Positions 34,792 to 47,455 are shown, counted from the first letter of the stretch. The stretch: 64,000 nucleotides of DNA from Gossypium raimondii (GCF_025698545.1 NC_068569.1:2046001-2110000), one strand, 5' to 3'. The notes: generated by a model from the sequence alone, not told the origin. Made by a program: numbers and translations.

Positions 34792-37700
34792 TCACTCCAT
34801 TTCCTTGAGGAAATCAATATTATCAACAAAAACCTGCAAATTTAAACAGTAAAATGAGTCAATTATGAAAAAAGAAAAAAGAGCAACACAATTTTGTTAT
34901 CTAATCCATGATGCTCTACTCTTCATATCTTTTGAAGTATCCACATCTGACACGTGTATGCAGTGTATATATGGATATTGCTATGGAAATATAATCCTCC
35001 AAAGACTACCAAATACATGAAATCTTGGAATAAAATGGAACATACTTGTGTTGGATACATACCCGTATCTGACATTCAGACCTCTGTCTGAGTTGCTTGT
35101 TCATTTCCATCATGCATTAATTAAAAAAAAAAGAAAAAGAAAAAGAAAGTTCACTCTGTAAAGCTAATAAAACTTAGTGTTGGTGAAATGCACAAGAATG
35201 AGAAAACATTCTTGATATATATTTGTTTTTCTATTTGATATATTGGCGATATAGTTGAATGATAAACAACTTAAAATAAGCTGTGTATAAAAGCTTTGAA
35301 AGGCATACCGTCTTCCAACCATCAGGATCTAAGCATGCAGTGATCTTGGTGTTAATACCAGGTAAAGGTCCAGGTTCCTGAGTAACTATTCCACCAAAAA
35401 GTCTAACAGCCTCTGCAGTGTTGTAAACATCATCTGTGCCGATTGCAATCTGCAGAGATGCAAGTTGTTCCCATATGTAAGAACTTTATAGTTCCAAAAT
35501 AACAAAGCAGAATCATGATGCATACCACAAGCAGTTACATTTAGCAAACAAAAGAAGAACATCTTTTACACATTAAAGTGAAACAAAAGCAGAAATATAT
35601 CTACCTGAGCATAGCCATTTCCTTTCTTGTAGTTGGTGACCCCGTAGTTGTATGCTAACTCAAGCACAGCATTTTTTTCTTCAGGCCCATAGCCCATCAT
35701 GGCTATTGTATACTAAAAGGAAAATTCATAAACATATGTCAGCGCATACATCTAACATGCCAATTACTAAAAAGGTTGACATGAATACTTTTATCAATCA
35801 AACTCAGCAAGAAGGAGAAACACATAACCATGAAGACAACAATTCAGGACACACAAGAAATCCCTGCATATAAACACACAGTATATACAAGTGAATCCTT
35901 CTTTTCAACCCTTTAATAGCTCCCACCAACCCCTTTCTCTCTTTCTTTGTTCTGCTTCTACATTTTGTTTCTCTCTTTTCACTTCTCTCCCCAGAATGCA
36001 AATTTTAACTGGTTCTATTTGCCAACCCAAGGTTGATTGCATCAGGCAATCTGATAGCAATAACACTAAAAATTTCTCATAATCATTTAATCATAATCTG
36101 CATTTTAGCAGAAAGAGTACATTGTTATTTCTATATGCTACTAGCCTACTAGCAAGTACCAACTTTAATCCTTAAAAAAGCTAGAATTCTTATCCTATGT
36201 AGGACTTTAAGGGAAAACTTTTGAGAGAAGAATGAGGGAGAAAAGAAAACTAAAATAATGAACCATAAATATAGCAAGAGTAATAAAATAAATCTTAAGT
36301 AAGCCAGTCCCTCAATTAGCTTATTAGGGTTCTGTATCAAGACGATAGTATTTACCTTGTACTCTGGATTATCTTGTGTGTGAAGAAGCTCCATGCCAAA
36401 GGCCTGCAAGAAAAGGAGATGGAGACTAAGACCTAGAGCATGACATAAAACATAGCACCTCCACACCCACCCCCACAAAAGAAAATGGCATGTTCATGTA
36501 AAAGCCTGTAAATAGCGTCATATATCATTTGCCAATGTTCTGCAGCAACTCTCACCTTCTCATAAAATTTTATGGAACGATCAAGATCATCAACATGGAG
36601 CATTACTTTGCACAAAGGTTCAGGAGCAGGCCACCTTTCAATTAGTTCAAACTTGTAACCGTCAGGATCCTCAACAAATGCAATTACAGTAGTACCTCCT
36701 TTCACTGGACCAGGTTCCCTGGTTACTTTTCCACCCTTGATCTTTATAAGTTCCACAGTCTTGGCAACCTAATCAGCGAAAATAAATAAGCATTCAGATT
36801 TACCCAGCACTTCCAAAATACAAGAACAATCATTTTGTTAAAAATGGAAAACCTAACACAATTCATGGAGGCCAATGTTCAAGCTTACATCCTCAACACC
36901 TATCCCAAAATGACCAAATGCAGTTCCAATGTCATACTTGTCAACTCCGTAATCTGGTAATGCCATTCAAGAAAAATGAAATATCCACAACTGAGTTCAT
37001 GTACAGTGACTACTCTAATATTCACGCATGGGAAAGAAATGTTTCATCAATATCCAATTAAATAAGATTATACAGATTTATCATAGTTTAGAAAAGCATA
37101 AGAGAAGTCTAAAAGCTTACTGTAAGTAAGTTCAACAACAAAGTGAGAATCTTCAGGCCCATATCCAAGAAAGGCATTTGTGTATCTCTCCTCTGGTATG
37201 TCTCGTTTCCTCAACAGCTTCATTCCCAAGCATCCAGTATAAAATCTACAACCACCATGAATAATGAATTCCAGTTCAGTTAAAAGATTCCAGCCACAAG
37301 ATTGGCTAAAAAGAATAGATGTATACACAATCAGGCATGAGTTTAACAAAGGAAACAAAAACAACAATATATGACATACTTGATGGTCCGCTCTAAATCC
37401 CCAACTCGATAAACAACATGGAGCATTCTTCTTTTATCCTTTTTAACAAACTCTACGGCAGTTTCCTGTGCGGCAACCGTTCTTGCCTGTACCCCATTTC
37501 TTATAAGAGGCATCCCTACCCTGCTTCTTTCAGCATTCAACAGCTCGGAAGCTTTAAAACCGAAGAATCGCAATTGTGGAATAGCTGGATAAAATTTACC
37601 ATAAAAATTCAGCAGAATCTCTAGATACTGTTACTAAAATGCATTCTTTTAACAAATTACTGGTTCTTTCAACCTTGTAACATAACTGCATTATAATCTG

Positions 37701-38026
37701 ATGCCGCTAAATGAGTAAATTCCTTAACACTCTAAAATGGACTTTAGAAGTTCAACCACAATGTCGATTCCATCTAATTCTTCAATCAGTAATTAAATTC
37801 CTAATTAACTGAAAAATGCTAGCACAGTATAAAATTGATTTTTAAAATGGTAATAATAAAGGGAACAGTGCTTACCACTGCCGAGCTGAGAGAAAAGGAG
37901 GCGTCGAGGAAGGTGAAGCGGAGGAAAAGATAGACCAGAACGCGTCGTAGCAACACCATCGGAGAAGATAAACGACGAGATCGAAGGTCGTATTGATGAC
38001 GCCATGGGAATTATCCTCCTCACCAT
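34792..38026 (-). CDS. GLYI: Glyoxalase I (lactoylglutathione lyase), plastid type
   Basis: Converts the methylglyoxal-glutathione hemithioacetal to S-lactoylglutathione, the first step of methylglyoxal detoxification. Nine exons: 38026-37876, 37584-37380, 37245-37121, 36953-36889, 36768-36556, 36403-36356, 35712-35605, 35449-35309 and 34833-34792. All are GT-AG and encode 365 residues. The N-terminus [15 protein letters not shown], followed by a Ser/Arg-rich stretch, looks like a plastid transit peptide and matches Arabidopsis At1g67280. Two VOC domains follow. The first starts [20 protein letters not shown] (about 102-121; His106 and Glu157 are likely metal ligands). The second starts [19 protein letters not shown] near 235. 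Each repeats the GYGPE and EPGP...DPDG landmarks, the usual duplicated plant arrangement. It is convergent with the SPEAR/TIE gene. Confidence 0.95.
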
Positions 38027-39937
38027 CTCGGTGCACTTTTGACTCTATATATTTAAATGGTAATTATTTTATTCATTTTTAAAACTTTTGATTCCAAATT
38101 GCCGTATTATCGGACGTCCTTTACGAGAAGAGATCCCTCTCTCTGTAACAAATGTTCCATCTTTTCTTCAGTCCGATGTTATCAGACTTTTTAATTTTTT
38201 CAAATATTCGCATTTATATGTATATTTAATAATAAATATCTAATCTCAAATAATAATAATAATAATATATATATCTATTAAGAGGCAATTATATAATTTT
38301 CCTTCTAGAAAAAGAATTATCATAATATCTTGACAAAACTCCAATAACAAATATAATTTAAACTTAAATCAACCTATATGGTAAGCATCTTATTCATTAA
38401 GTCCTCACATAAAATTTTTATAATATTATTTTTAAATATAAATATAAATATATCACTTTTAATTAAGTTATTTATATGAATATTTTATTTTTAATATTAT
38501 ATAAAATTAGACATAATCCTCTCAAGGTATAAATAAGAGTATAGTATACGCTTCAACATATTTGAACTCACGTCCTCATGCATTGACAACATCCCATACT
38601 AATCGAGCTAAGACTCAATGAACAGGTATTATAATTTTTAAATCTTCAATTTTAACTTTCAATTAATTTATAATAAAATATTTTAATAAAAATTATTTGA
38701 TTCATATATACACTTTTAATAAATATTTTACCCACTCCGTCATAATCTAATACATATAATATTCTAAAAGAAAACATATAAATTTATTGCTTGTATCAAT
38801 CGAGTAAATCAAGTCCTCGATTAACATATCAACCATAGAATAGTAAACTCCTATAAAATACATAAATTTGTTAATCAACCAACAAAAGGTCAAATAGTTG
38901 CTTTCTTTAAAAAAAAATTCAAATACCATCTTCCGGATCTAGGAATTTTCAATTGTATACTAATAATATAATTTAAAATATAAAATATCAGTATTTTAAA
39001 AGTCCAATTGATGATTAAGCCAATTAAATCACTGGTTCGGCTAATTTGATTAAAAAATATTAAAAGAAATTTCAATTCAACCCATCCATACCGATTCCTA
39101 GTCTAACCGGTTCAATGCTATTCTCCGACATTGAATCAGTGTGCTAGACCCATAACAGCTGTGAGGAAACCTCCAAGAAATCATCTGCTTCTCCAACTGT
39201 GAACTTCCATGAAACAGTTTAAGCTATCATGTTGAACTGTTTTTACAGAGTCCTATCTCGCAGAGATAAAGGTCCAAAATTTCATAAAATCTCGTCTCAT
39301 CGCAAGCTTAAGAATGGAGGAAGTAGGCTCCAACCATAAAGGCTGTATGCTGCTATTAAATTGTCACACAAACAAATCATGCTATAAACTTGGTCGCTAT
39401 GTGAGAACTTTCAAAATCCTAATTCATCAAATTTTCATTCACTGCTTGTTAACATATAATGACTACACAAAGATTAAGTCGGAAATGATATGATGCAATT
39501 GATGAATGTTGAAGCTAAGCAGATTGTAGACCTGCTTGAACATAACCAATCCGAAAATCAAAACCACAAAGAATACGAGTATCGCATTCCAAAGTAGTAT
39601 CATAAAGACCTAAGAACAATCATTGTATACCAAAGTGGTTCACAAAACTGCAGATACTAACAGAATCTGAAGCTTAAAAGGCTGGAAAATAAAATACAAC
39701 AAAAGGAAAATGATTCTCTTAACTGTTACTACAGAAATAAAATGCTTAACATTACTATTTGACAAGAAAAGGATGCTAGAAATTCTTACATACAAATGAA
39801 GTATTCAACTCCGGGAGCTAATACAACCGGAAAAGGGTACAGAGAGCTAAACTCCGCAAGAAAAGCAAGGCCCCTCATCAGTGTATTCTCAAGGCCATAC
39901 CAATGTCATACTTGATTGGAAGTAAATGTATGTCATT
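38027..39937. other. Spacer between glyoxalase and NINJA
   Basis: Short glyoxalase promoter, then AT-rich repeats including a SINE (next entry). From about 38990 to 39120 there is diffuse dispersed repeat wording (CCGGTTCAATGC). The last few hundred bases before 39938 are probably the NINJA 3' UTR. No gene recognised. Confidence 0.4.
38510..38640 (-). mobile_element. tRNA-derived SINE
   Basis: On the minus strand, TTAGCTCGATTAGTATGG (A-box) and GAGTTCAAATATG (B-box) are separated by a segment with GTCAATGCATGAGGACGTG. This is followed by GAAGCGTATACTATACTC and TTATTTATACC. The order (GTCAATGCATGAGGA, GTGAGTTC, GAAGCG) is familiar from widespread dicot tRNA-derived SINEs, where it continues CGCATTATCCTCCTATTTA. 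Boxes are partly degraded, so the copy is old. Ends are approximate. Confidence 0.6.
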
Positions 39938-41765
39938 TCAGCTCTGACTAGAGGCAGCAGGATTGGTACCTGGAAATGTTGCCAAACCGTTGTTATTATC
40001 AGGATTGGTGCACTCTTCACTGGCATGACGAACAAACTCTTCGGGGGACATGTGGGTTCCATGGCAAGCGCAAACGATTTTTATCTGATTTGTGCTGAAT
40101 CTGTAAGTAACACCAGAAATAGTTCTGCCGTGTGGACCAGTACCTGTGGTTGAAACCCATGGTAAATTTGGATAAGAACCAGATCCACCAAATTTCAGGT
40201 CTGCAGCAATTCCGGGTTTTATGGCTGAAAAATCAAGATTTAAGGCTTCTGCAGTTTGTCGATCAGATGTAGCATTTGCTCTGAGATTCACGCTGCTTCC
40301 TTTTACATCTTCCTCTGCCCGAGTAGAGGAGCCTTCCTCTACACCATGCTGTTTACCTTCACCTTTCACCCTTTCGAATGTCCTGCCATCATATTGTGCA
40401 GCCTCAGAGGAATTGCGCGCAATTGTATGCATGGAAGCTACATTCAACAGAGGGAGAGTTCATAAACAACTATCAACCCAGTGATAAATAACACAGAGGT
40501 AAAATAATATTCCAAATTAACAATTGATCAACTGGTTATTAATGTTAAGAGGTCAAAATTTCATACATATAGAAAATTGAAAATCTTTGGCAGCACGAAC
40601 CTGAAAAGATAATTTATATAGAATTCAATGCTGAAATAAGGTTATACCATGAAGGTTATACCAAGACAGCAAGATCAGGATAGCTCAGAGCTATCCATGA
40701 AGAGTATAAAAAGTAGATAGCTAGGCATATTTACAGATAACATCATATTCATTAAACCCATTAAAATGCCGCCTTCAAGCAAAGGGATAAAGTGATACCT
40801 TGTGATATTTTCAGTCCATCACTCTGCTTATCTGCATTAGGTGGACTTCTGCCAGCATATGAAGCCTGGAATTGCGGAGGGTGAGAGACCATACCCCAGG
40901 GATTATCCTTATCCAACAGTGGAAGTTGAACAGGCAAGTACCCGAACATAACTGGTAAGTTTCCAGGATTCACAGACTGGGTCCCAGACCGTTCACTATT
41001 TCCGGTAGGCATCATTTGCATCATGCCAGGCATTGTATGACCTGATGAACTAGGGATCCCGACAGAGTTAGAATCCTTCATAGGCAATGAGAAAGGTGCA
41101 TTCATGACATTGACCGATTGGACCTGGAATGAGTTACCATAATTCAAGTTTCCCAGCTTAACCTCCTTAGGCACCTCAGCAGAACCACTAACTCCCATAA
41201 ATCGCTTGGATCCATCATCATGGTGTGAAACCAGCCTTGAGGTCGAACCCTCAACTTCAGACTCCGCAACGTCTTCATTCTCAGCAGTTGAGCCATCTTC
41301 CGTTAGGGAGATATGTGATGTTTTGGACTTTTCATGCAAATCAGTGTGATGAGCTTCTCTTTCGAGCTTCTTTGGATTGTTTATCTCATTAAACAACATC
41401 TTACGTTTACTACCCGTTTCGGACCGCTTATCTTCATCGATTTCAGCAGACCTGTTACTGTTTGTACCCCAAAGACCTCTACCATTCAAGTTAACAGTAG
41501 CTTCTACCTCACCGTTACCCTTGGAAAGATCATTAAAGAAATTTTCCGAAGGTTTTATTGGATCACTTCTCTGAGAACCCACACTGGGGTCTTGTTTCTC
41601 GTTTCCAGCTTGAAGAAAGTTTTTAAAGTTATCCACTATTTTGACACCTCTATCACCTTCTTCTGTCCTAGTATCGGAGGAGCTACTAATCTTGCCTCTG
41701 GCTTTGGCAGATGAAGCACCACAAGATAGACCCAAGCTAAGCTCAAGCCCGTTATCGTCCTCCAT
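39938..41765 (-). CDS. NINJA: NINJA, jasmonate-signalling co-repressor adaptor
   Basis: Links JAZ repressors to TOPLESS in the nucleus, keeping jasmonate genes off until JAZ is degraded. Two coding exons, 41765-40799 and 40437-39938, with a GT-AG intron and 488 residues. The N-terminus MEDDNGLELSLGLSCG is the hallmark NINJA EAR motif (LELSLGL at 7-13). The middle has the conserved DGSTAENEDVAESEVEG acidic block and NLPVMFGYLPVQLPLLDKD. The C-terminal domain, which binds the JAZ TIFY motif in the family, begins LPWVSTTGTGPHGRTISGVT near 414 and continues with IKIVCACHG and MSPEEFVRHASEE. It is full length and intact. A 5' UTR intron is likely: on the minus strand a CAG|GTAACT donor lies near 42549. 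The gene is divergent from the GT47 gene. Confidence 0.96.
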
Positions 41766-43966
41766 TCTATCGACTCACAGTATATTATCCCGGTGGTTCA
41801 AGTATAACTTTTGCTCATCCTCTTTACAGACCATTCAACCAAAAATACACAATATAGTCTCAACACGCACCAAAACCGTCTTAAACATACATGTCTGCAT
41901 AAAAATCAGATTTATCAGGGGAAATCCAAGAGAGAAATAAATAAATAAGTTCCAATTACCATACAAATCTTAGAAATGAAACAAAAATCATTAATATTTG
42001 GTAATGACCTCTAAAAAGAGGAACTTTAGGCTAAACAAAACATCCATTTGATCCAAGGGCAACACCAAGCTCTACTTATTAGAGAAGTAGAGCTAAGAAA
42101 AACCAAAATAAATAATAAAAAAATAAAAACTTCCATGAAAATAGTCTTGAAGCAACTACTAAACTTAAACAGGGTTTTCTTTTTAATTTTCATTTTTTGA
42201 GATGAGGGGAAGGGTTTCAAACAAAAAGAAAAAGAAATATAAGACTAAAAACCTGTATTTATTTTCTTTATTCGTTTATCAGCTAGATAGATCCATTCAT
42301 TAGCAAAACCAATGAAAATCAAAACCCAGAAGAGGATATTATTAAAGAAAATAAAATCAAAACTCAGAATGATAAGTTTAGACCAGAATTCATAATAGAT
42401 CTAAGCAAACCCAGAAACCCATTTTTCAAAAATCAATCAACTTCATCAAAACACCCGATCAAAAAAAAAAAAAGAAACTGCAGAAAACACAAATAGAACT
42501 ATATAGAAAAAGGAACAATAGAAGAGAAAGATAGAGAAAGGGAGTTACCTGAATAAAGACAGAGAAGATTAAAAGAATCAAAGCTGAGATTGTCTTTGCA
42601 CATCACAAGGACAGGTAAAGGGAAAATAACACTGAAAATGGGAGAAAAATAGTGTTAGAAATTACCTACTAATTTTTTATACCATGTGATTATCATGTAT
42701 ATAATTATTTTCTTTTTGCCGCTATCATACCAATGAAATACCATACAATGTCTTTTATTTTATCATTATCTGCCCATGTCTAATTTTCACTTTTGTCCAA
42801 TCCATTTTAGTTTTTCTTTAACCTTTGTTCTGTTCATACCAATAAAAAGGAAAAAGAAAGTTTTAACATTTACATTGTTGCTGGTAAGTGACACTGGACT
42901 AATTAAATTCCAATCTTAAATTATCTAAAAATATCTTAAATAGGATTTTTTGTCATCTTTTACTGTATTGTTTTAATCCAAGTTTTTTTAAAATGCATTT
43001 CAAGATGTTCATTTAATTTGGTCTTTCATATCATATCATATGGAACAGATAATGATCAAGATTGTTCTTTCCAAATCAATAAATCTTACGTGGAACTGAA
43101 TTCAGACATTTGATCTTGTCATATATTTGGGCATAACAAACAACTTGTGTTTTTTACCAATGGTTTGTGTTTAACCATCATCATGTCACCAATGGCAACT
43201 ATATAATTTCACTTACTTTTAATAATGAGCTTATGATTTGGTTAAATTTTATTATACAAATCATGATTATAATTATTTATTTATGTGGTTCAAAGGGACA
43301 CAATACATTAGCAAATAACTGGTCAATGATCGTGTAACAGGCAAAGACCGACACTGTTATTGATTGCAGTAAAAAAAAGCAGCAGCAGCAGCTATACAGA
43401 AACGATGTCGTTTTTCCATATTATGGTGAAAGACTGAAAAGATCTCATTTGTGAAGGGAAATGGAGGGACTCAATCAGGAATGGCTTGATTGTAATATTT
43501 GGTTTGAGTGAGGGTAGTTTCTGATAACTCATTGATGAACAACTAAAAGAGTACGTTTCGCAGTACTATAAGCTGAAGTGTGAACCCAGACCGACACTGG
43601 TGAACCTTTTGAGTACTTGACCATGGAGGATCTGCTTAGGTACTTTTCGCCATCTCACGAAAAGCCCAAATCTTTTTGCTTTTGATTTCATGGAACACTC
43701 AGTACTGTAGGTACATTTTCTGGGTCACCATTGTTTTTGACATTTTACAAATGTTTCTTGCTTACATTAACTATTGCTTTATGATTAATGGAGTTGCAAA
43801 TGTTGAACTCTGGCTTCTTTGAACTGAATCTATCTTACTGAACCACTATTTTATTTGCTAGGTTGAATGCTTGATTCAGTCAATGATTATGTGAGATAGG
43901 GTTTAAAGATTCTTATTCTGTACGTGAGATTGTGAGGTATTCATTGGAGCTTTGCTACTGGGTGAC
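41766..43966. other. Divergent intergenic region, NINJA / GT47
   Basis: Serves as the upstream region of both flanking genes. The first 0.85 kb is probably the NINJA 5' UTR and its intron. GT47 leader features lie after about 43440. AAACGATGTCGTTTTT at 43400-43416 is a near-palindrome of a kind common in plant promoters. Confidence 0.4.
43623..43685 (+). other. Possible upstream ORF before the GT47 gene
   Basis: A 20-codon frame starting in good context (GACCATGG) and ending before the main start. Its encoded peptide begins MEDLLRYFSPSHEK. If this stretch is in the mature leader it could dampen translation. An AG|GTAC site inside it might instead be a splice donor. This is inference. Confidence 0.25.
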
Positions 43967-46173
43967 ATGGGTGTTTTTGCCCTAACTCTGAGGCTCTTTC
44001 ATGCTGAGGTCAGAAAGTTACTTTTGATCATTGGGTTGGCAGTTTCTTTCATAATCCTTTTTCAGTGTTTTTCATTTTCTTATGGGAAAATATTTGTTCC
44101 ATCACCTACTAGTAAGATTTCAGTAGTTAAGCTGGTAAGCAATGCCACCACTTTAAATGATTCGAACATGGCTGAACTGTTTGTTAATGTGGTGGCAAAT
44201 GATACTAATGGCTCTGATCCTGAGGAAGAAGCTAGGTACAAGCACAACACGTTGGAAGCAAATACAGGTTCTGATTCGTCATCAGAAGTTAACAGATATC
44301 TTGATGGTTCTTTTAGTAAATTCAAGGATCAAAATTCTCATGAGAGGAAATCGAAGCCGAGGATAACTCAGGGTAAGAGTTTGATGTCTGGTTACATTAC
44401 TAGTACAGATGATGGTTCTACTAAGGTGATGGTGGAAATAGCAAAAAACAGTGAGAAGATGATCAATGGTCCTAAACCCACCACTGATTATGGTGGTGTT
44501 GTGCCATTTATATCGGCTATAGTTGCTGCTAAAGGCCTGCAAAGCTCAAACCTTAGTTCAGGGACTTCTAGCTCATTATTGGGTGCCAACTTACCTTCAC
44601 AGCGCAATGCCGAAACTTCTATTGGAACACAACATACGAATTTTAAACCATTGCAAATTGAATCAGCCATATCTGTATCCCAGATGAATTCATTATTGCT
44701 TCAGAGTATTGATTCTTCTCGCTCTCTGGTAAGAATCACGTCTCCAAGGTCTTAATTAAGCAACAGGATTCAGTTAAGATTCTGAATTTCTCACTTCTTT
44801 GTTGGTAATAGAGGCCAAGACGATCTTCAGCACGTGACCGTGAACTTTTATCTGCAAGGCAAGAGATTGGAAATGCTCGTGTTTCAAGGAAGGTTCCAGT
44901 GCTTCATGCATCTGTTTATCAGAATATTTCTAAGTTTGAGAGGTAAGTGTTTGACTTGTTATGTTTCTGCAACATGTCCATGTCCATGTCCATGTTTATG
45001 CTAAATGCTAAATTGTTGGTGGCTTTATGCAAATTATCTGCAGGAGTTATGAGATGATGGAACAAATACTCAAAGTTTACATATACAAAGAAGGAGTTAA
45101 GCCCATATTTCATCTGCCAAAGATGAGAGGAATTTATGCCTCAGAAGGATGGTTTATGAAACTCATGGAAGGAAACAAAAAGTTCGTTGTGAAAGACCCG
45201 AGAAGAGCCCATTTGTTTTACTTACCCTTCAGTTCAAATATGCTAAGGAGTGCACTAAATGGACAAGATTTTCAACACGTCAAAGACCTACAGAAATACC
45301 TTAAGGATTATGTTGAGTTGATTGCTGGAAAATATAGCTTTTGGAACAGAACCGGAGGAGCTGATCATTTTCTAGTTGCCTGTCATGATTGGGTATGCTA
45401 AGGATTATGCTTATATGGTTAAATTTCTGTGGTAGTGTTATTATTGTTATGTAGATTTCGATGGCCAAATTGAAGTATCTTATTTGATCTGACATATGGA
45501 GTTTCAGGCTATCAATTTGACAAAGAACATCAGAAGTTGTATTAGAGCTCTTTGCAATTCCAATGCTGCCAAAGGCTTCGAAATAGGAAAGGATACCACT
45601 TTACCAGTTACATATATACGTTCCATGGAGGCTCCTTTGGAAAATCTTGGAGGAAAGCCTCCTTCAGAGAGGAACATTCTGGCCTTCTTTGCAGGGGGGA
45701 TGCACGGTTATCTTCGACCGATCTTACTACAGTATTGGCAGAATAAAGAATCTGATATGAAAATCTTTGGACCAATGCCTCGTGATGTTGAAGGTAAAAG
45801 AAAGTACAGGGAGCATATGAAGAGTAGTAAGTATTGCATATGTGCCAAGGGTTATGAAGTTCATACACCAAGAGTGGTTGAGTCGATTTACTATGAATGC
45901 GTGCCGGTTATCATATCAGATAACTACGTGCCACCATTCTTTGAGGTGTTGAATTGGGAAGCTTTTGCGATTTTAGTTCAAGAGAAAGATATCCCTAGTT
46001 TGAGAAACATATTGCTCTCCATCCCTGAGGAGAAATATTTGGAGATGCACGCGAGAGTGAAGCTAGTACAGCGGCATTTTCTTTGGCACAAAAGGCCCGT
46101 GAAATACGACTTATTTCATATGATCCTTCACTCAGTATGGTACAACAGGGTTTTTCACATAAAAACCAGATAA
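43967..46173 (+). CDS. GT47 exostosin-family glycosyltransferase
   Basis: Predicted Golgi type II membrane glycosyltransferase of CAZy family GT47, the plant exostosin-like group that builds cell-wall polysaccharides. The specific substrate cannot be told. Four exons: 43967-44728, 44812-44942, 45044-45392 and 45508-46173. All are GT-AG and encode 635 residues. A signal anchor lies near 17-38 (KLLLIIGLAVSFIILFQCFSF). A Ser/Asn-rich stem runs to about 260. The exostosin domain follows: FERSYEMMEQILKVYIYKEG, then YASEGWFMKLM, RAHLFYLPFSS, ADHFLVACHDW, NILAFFAGGMHGYLRPILL and the nucleotide-sugar end SKYCICAKGYEVHTPRVVES with YYECVPVIISDNYVPPF. It closest resembles the At5g11610/At5g25820/At4g32790 type. 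The start at 43967 places a short basic segment before the anchor, as in relatives; upstream in-frame extension has no ATG. Confidence 0.92.
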
Positions 46174-46639
46174 AAGGTCTTCATTCTTAAGGTTGAGTGA
46201 AACAACTTGAGAAGCAAGCCAATGCAGTAAGTGCTGTCATTTCTCAGTCTGTGAGCTTTTGATCTTTTAACCATCTGGTTTGGGCTTCAACTATTGGTGT
46301 TGTAATAAGTAGGATGATGGAATGTGTTGTATCTTGTATTCCAACTGATAATTCTTTACCGTGGGTGTATAAAATAACAATTTAACGTAAATCCATGACT
46401 TACGATTTTGATTTCATTGTCTTTTTTCATGAGTTTTACTTGATGAAGTTTGCATAATTTAATTTGCTAATACAGTTTAAACATGGTGCAAGCCAGGTAA
46501 CGTTAGGATAATTTAATTTGCTATTACACTCAACTATTGAAGCTAAATGTTTTAAAGCGAGATTATTGGTTCCACTCGCCCTTTCTGAGTATTTTATCGT
46601 TCAACTTTTAAAAATGACTTTTCGATTTTGTTTTTCACT
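46174..46639. other. 3' flank of GT47 gene
   Basis: Probable 3' UTR (to about 46380), then spacer. No gene recognised. Confidence 0.4.
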
Positions 46640-47015
46640 TTAGTCCTCAATGTTTATATTTTTGGTTAATTTGGTTTCTTCTTTTTTTTAATTAAATTTG
46701 ACCTTCAACTTAAAAAGAAGAAGTATAATTTAACTATTAGTCTCTTAAAAATTTAATTTTTATTTGATTTTTTTATAATTGTTGATATTGTATATAAAAT
46801 AAATAGTATCACGTCGTTATGAAGTATACATAGACTACCACGCGGGTTGCCATACCAGCATTGTTAAAAAAGTTAATGTTTAGTCAGCATTTTTTGTTAA
46901 AAAAAGTTATTTGATGTTATGAAAGGTTGATAATCAAATTTAGCTTAAAAAATAATGAGGACCAAAGTGATAAAATATATAGACATTAAGGGTTAAATTT
47001 AACATTATGCCCAAA
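46640..47015 (+). mobile_element. Non-autonomous repeat, family 1 copy C
   Basis: Third copy of the family at 12410-12830 and 27040-27475. It starts CACTTTAGTCCTCAATGTTTA. It contains TGTTGATATTGTATATAAAA in place of the GATGTGGCATATAA phrase, then ACCACGCGGGTTGCCATACC and AGCATTGTTAAAAAAGTTAA. It ends with GAGGACCAAAGTG and GACATTAAGGGTTAAATTT. It is non-coding. Confidence 0.58.
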
Positions 47016-47024
47016 ATTTAATAG

Positions 47025-47455
47025 GTCAATGTGCTATTAGACCCTATATTTTAATTTGATCAATTTTAGACCTTATACTTTTCAAGTTTTGAAATTTTAA
47101 TTATGACCTAAAGATTACAACTAAATATGTTTGGTTAATTTCTTCTATTAGTCTTGTATTGTGCATAAAATTATAGATTTGGTTCATGTTTTCTAATTAT
47201 ATTGTTTTTACTCACTCTACTTTTCGAATTTTGAAATTCTAATTCAATACAAACAATAGTTGATAAATCTATTTTTTAATAATATGTCGAAATAGCAAGT
47301 TGACATAGTACACACGAGATAATATGTTTGTCGCATCAAATTTTGAAAATGGTAGAACTTAATGAATTTAATAACTATCATTTGATCATGAATATAATTT
47401 TGAAATCTAAAAAATACAAGAATTAAAATGACCAAATTAAAATACATTAATTAAT
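47025..47455. mobile_element. MITE-like element with inverted ends
   Basis: The left end, with TATATTTTAATTTGATCAATTT and CTTTTCAAGTTTTGAAATT, is matched in inverse by the right end. There TTTTGAAATC is followed by AAAATACAAGAATTAAAATG and ACCAAATTAAAATACA. A second internal TTTCGAATTTTGAAATTCTAATT repeats the left wording. There is no coding capacity. It abuts family 1 copy C directly. Superfamily and exact ends are uncertain. Confidence 0.45.

Noticed and set aside
35652-36478. Extra small genes within the glyoxalase locus
   Set aside because: These frames lie in introns or antisense to exons of the nine-exon glyoxalase model, which closes in phase without them.
40221-41714. Plus-strand frames of 87, 126 and 99 codons opposite NINJA
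   Set aside because: They are antisense shadows of the NINJA coding exons.
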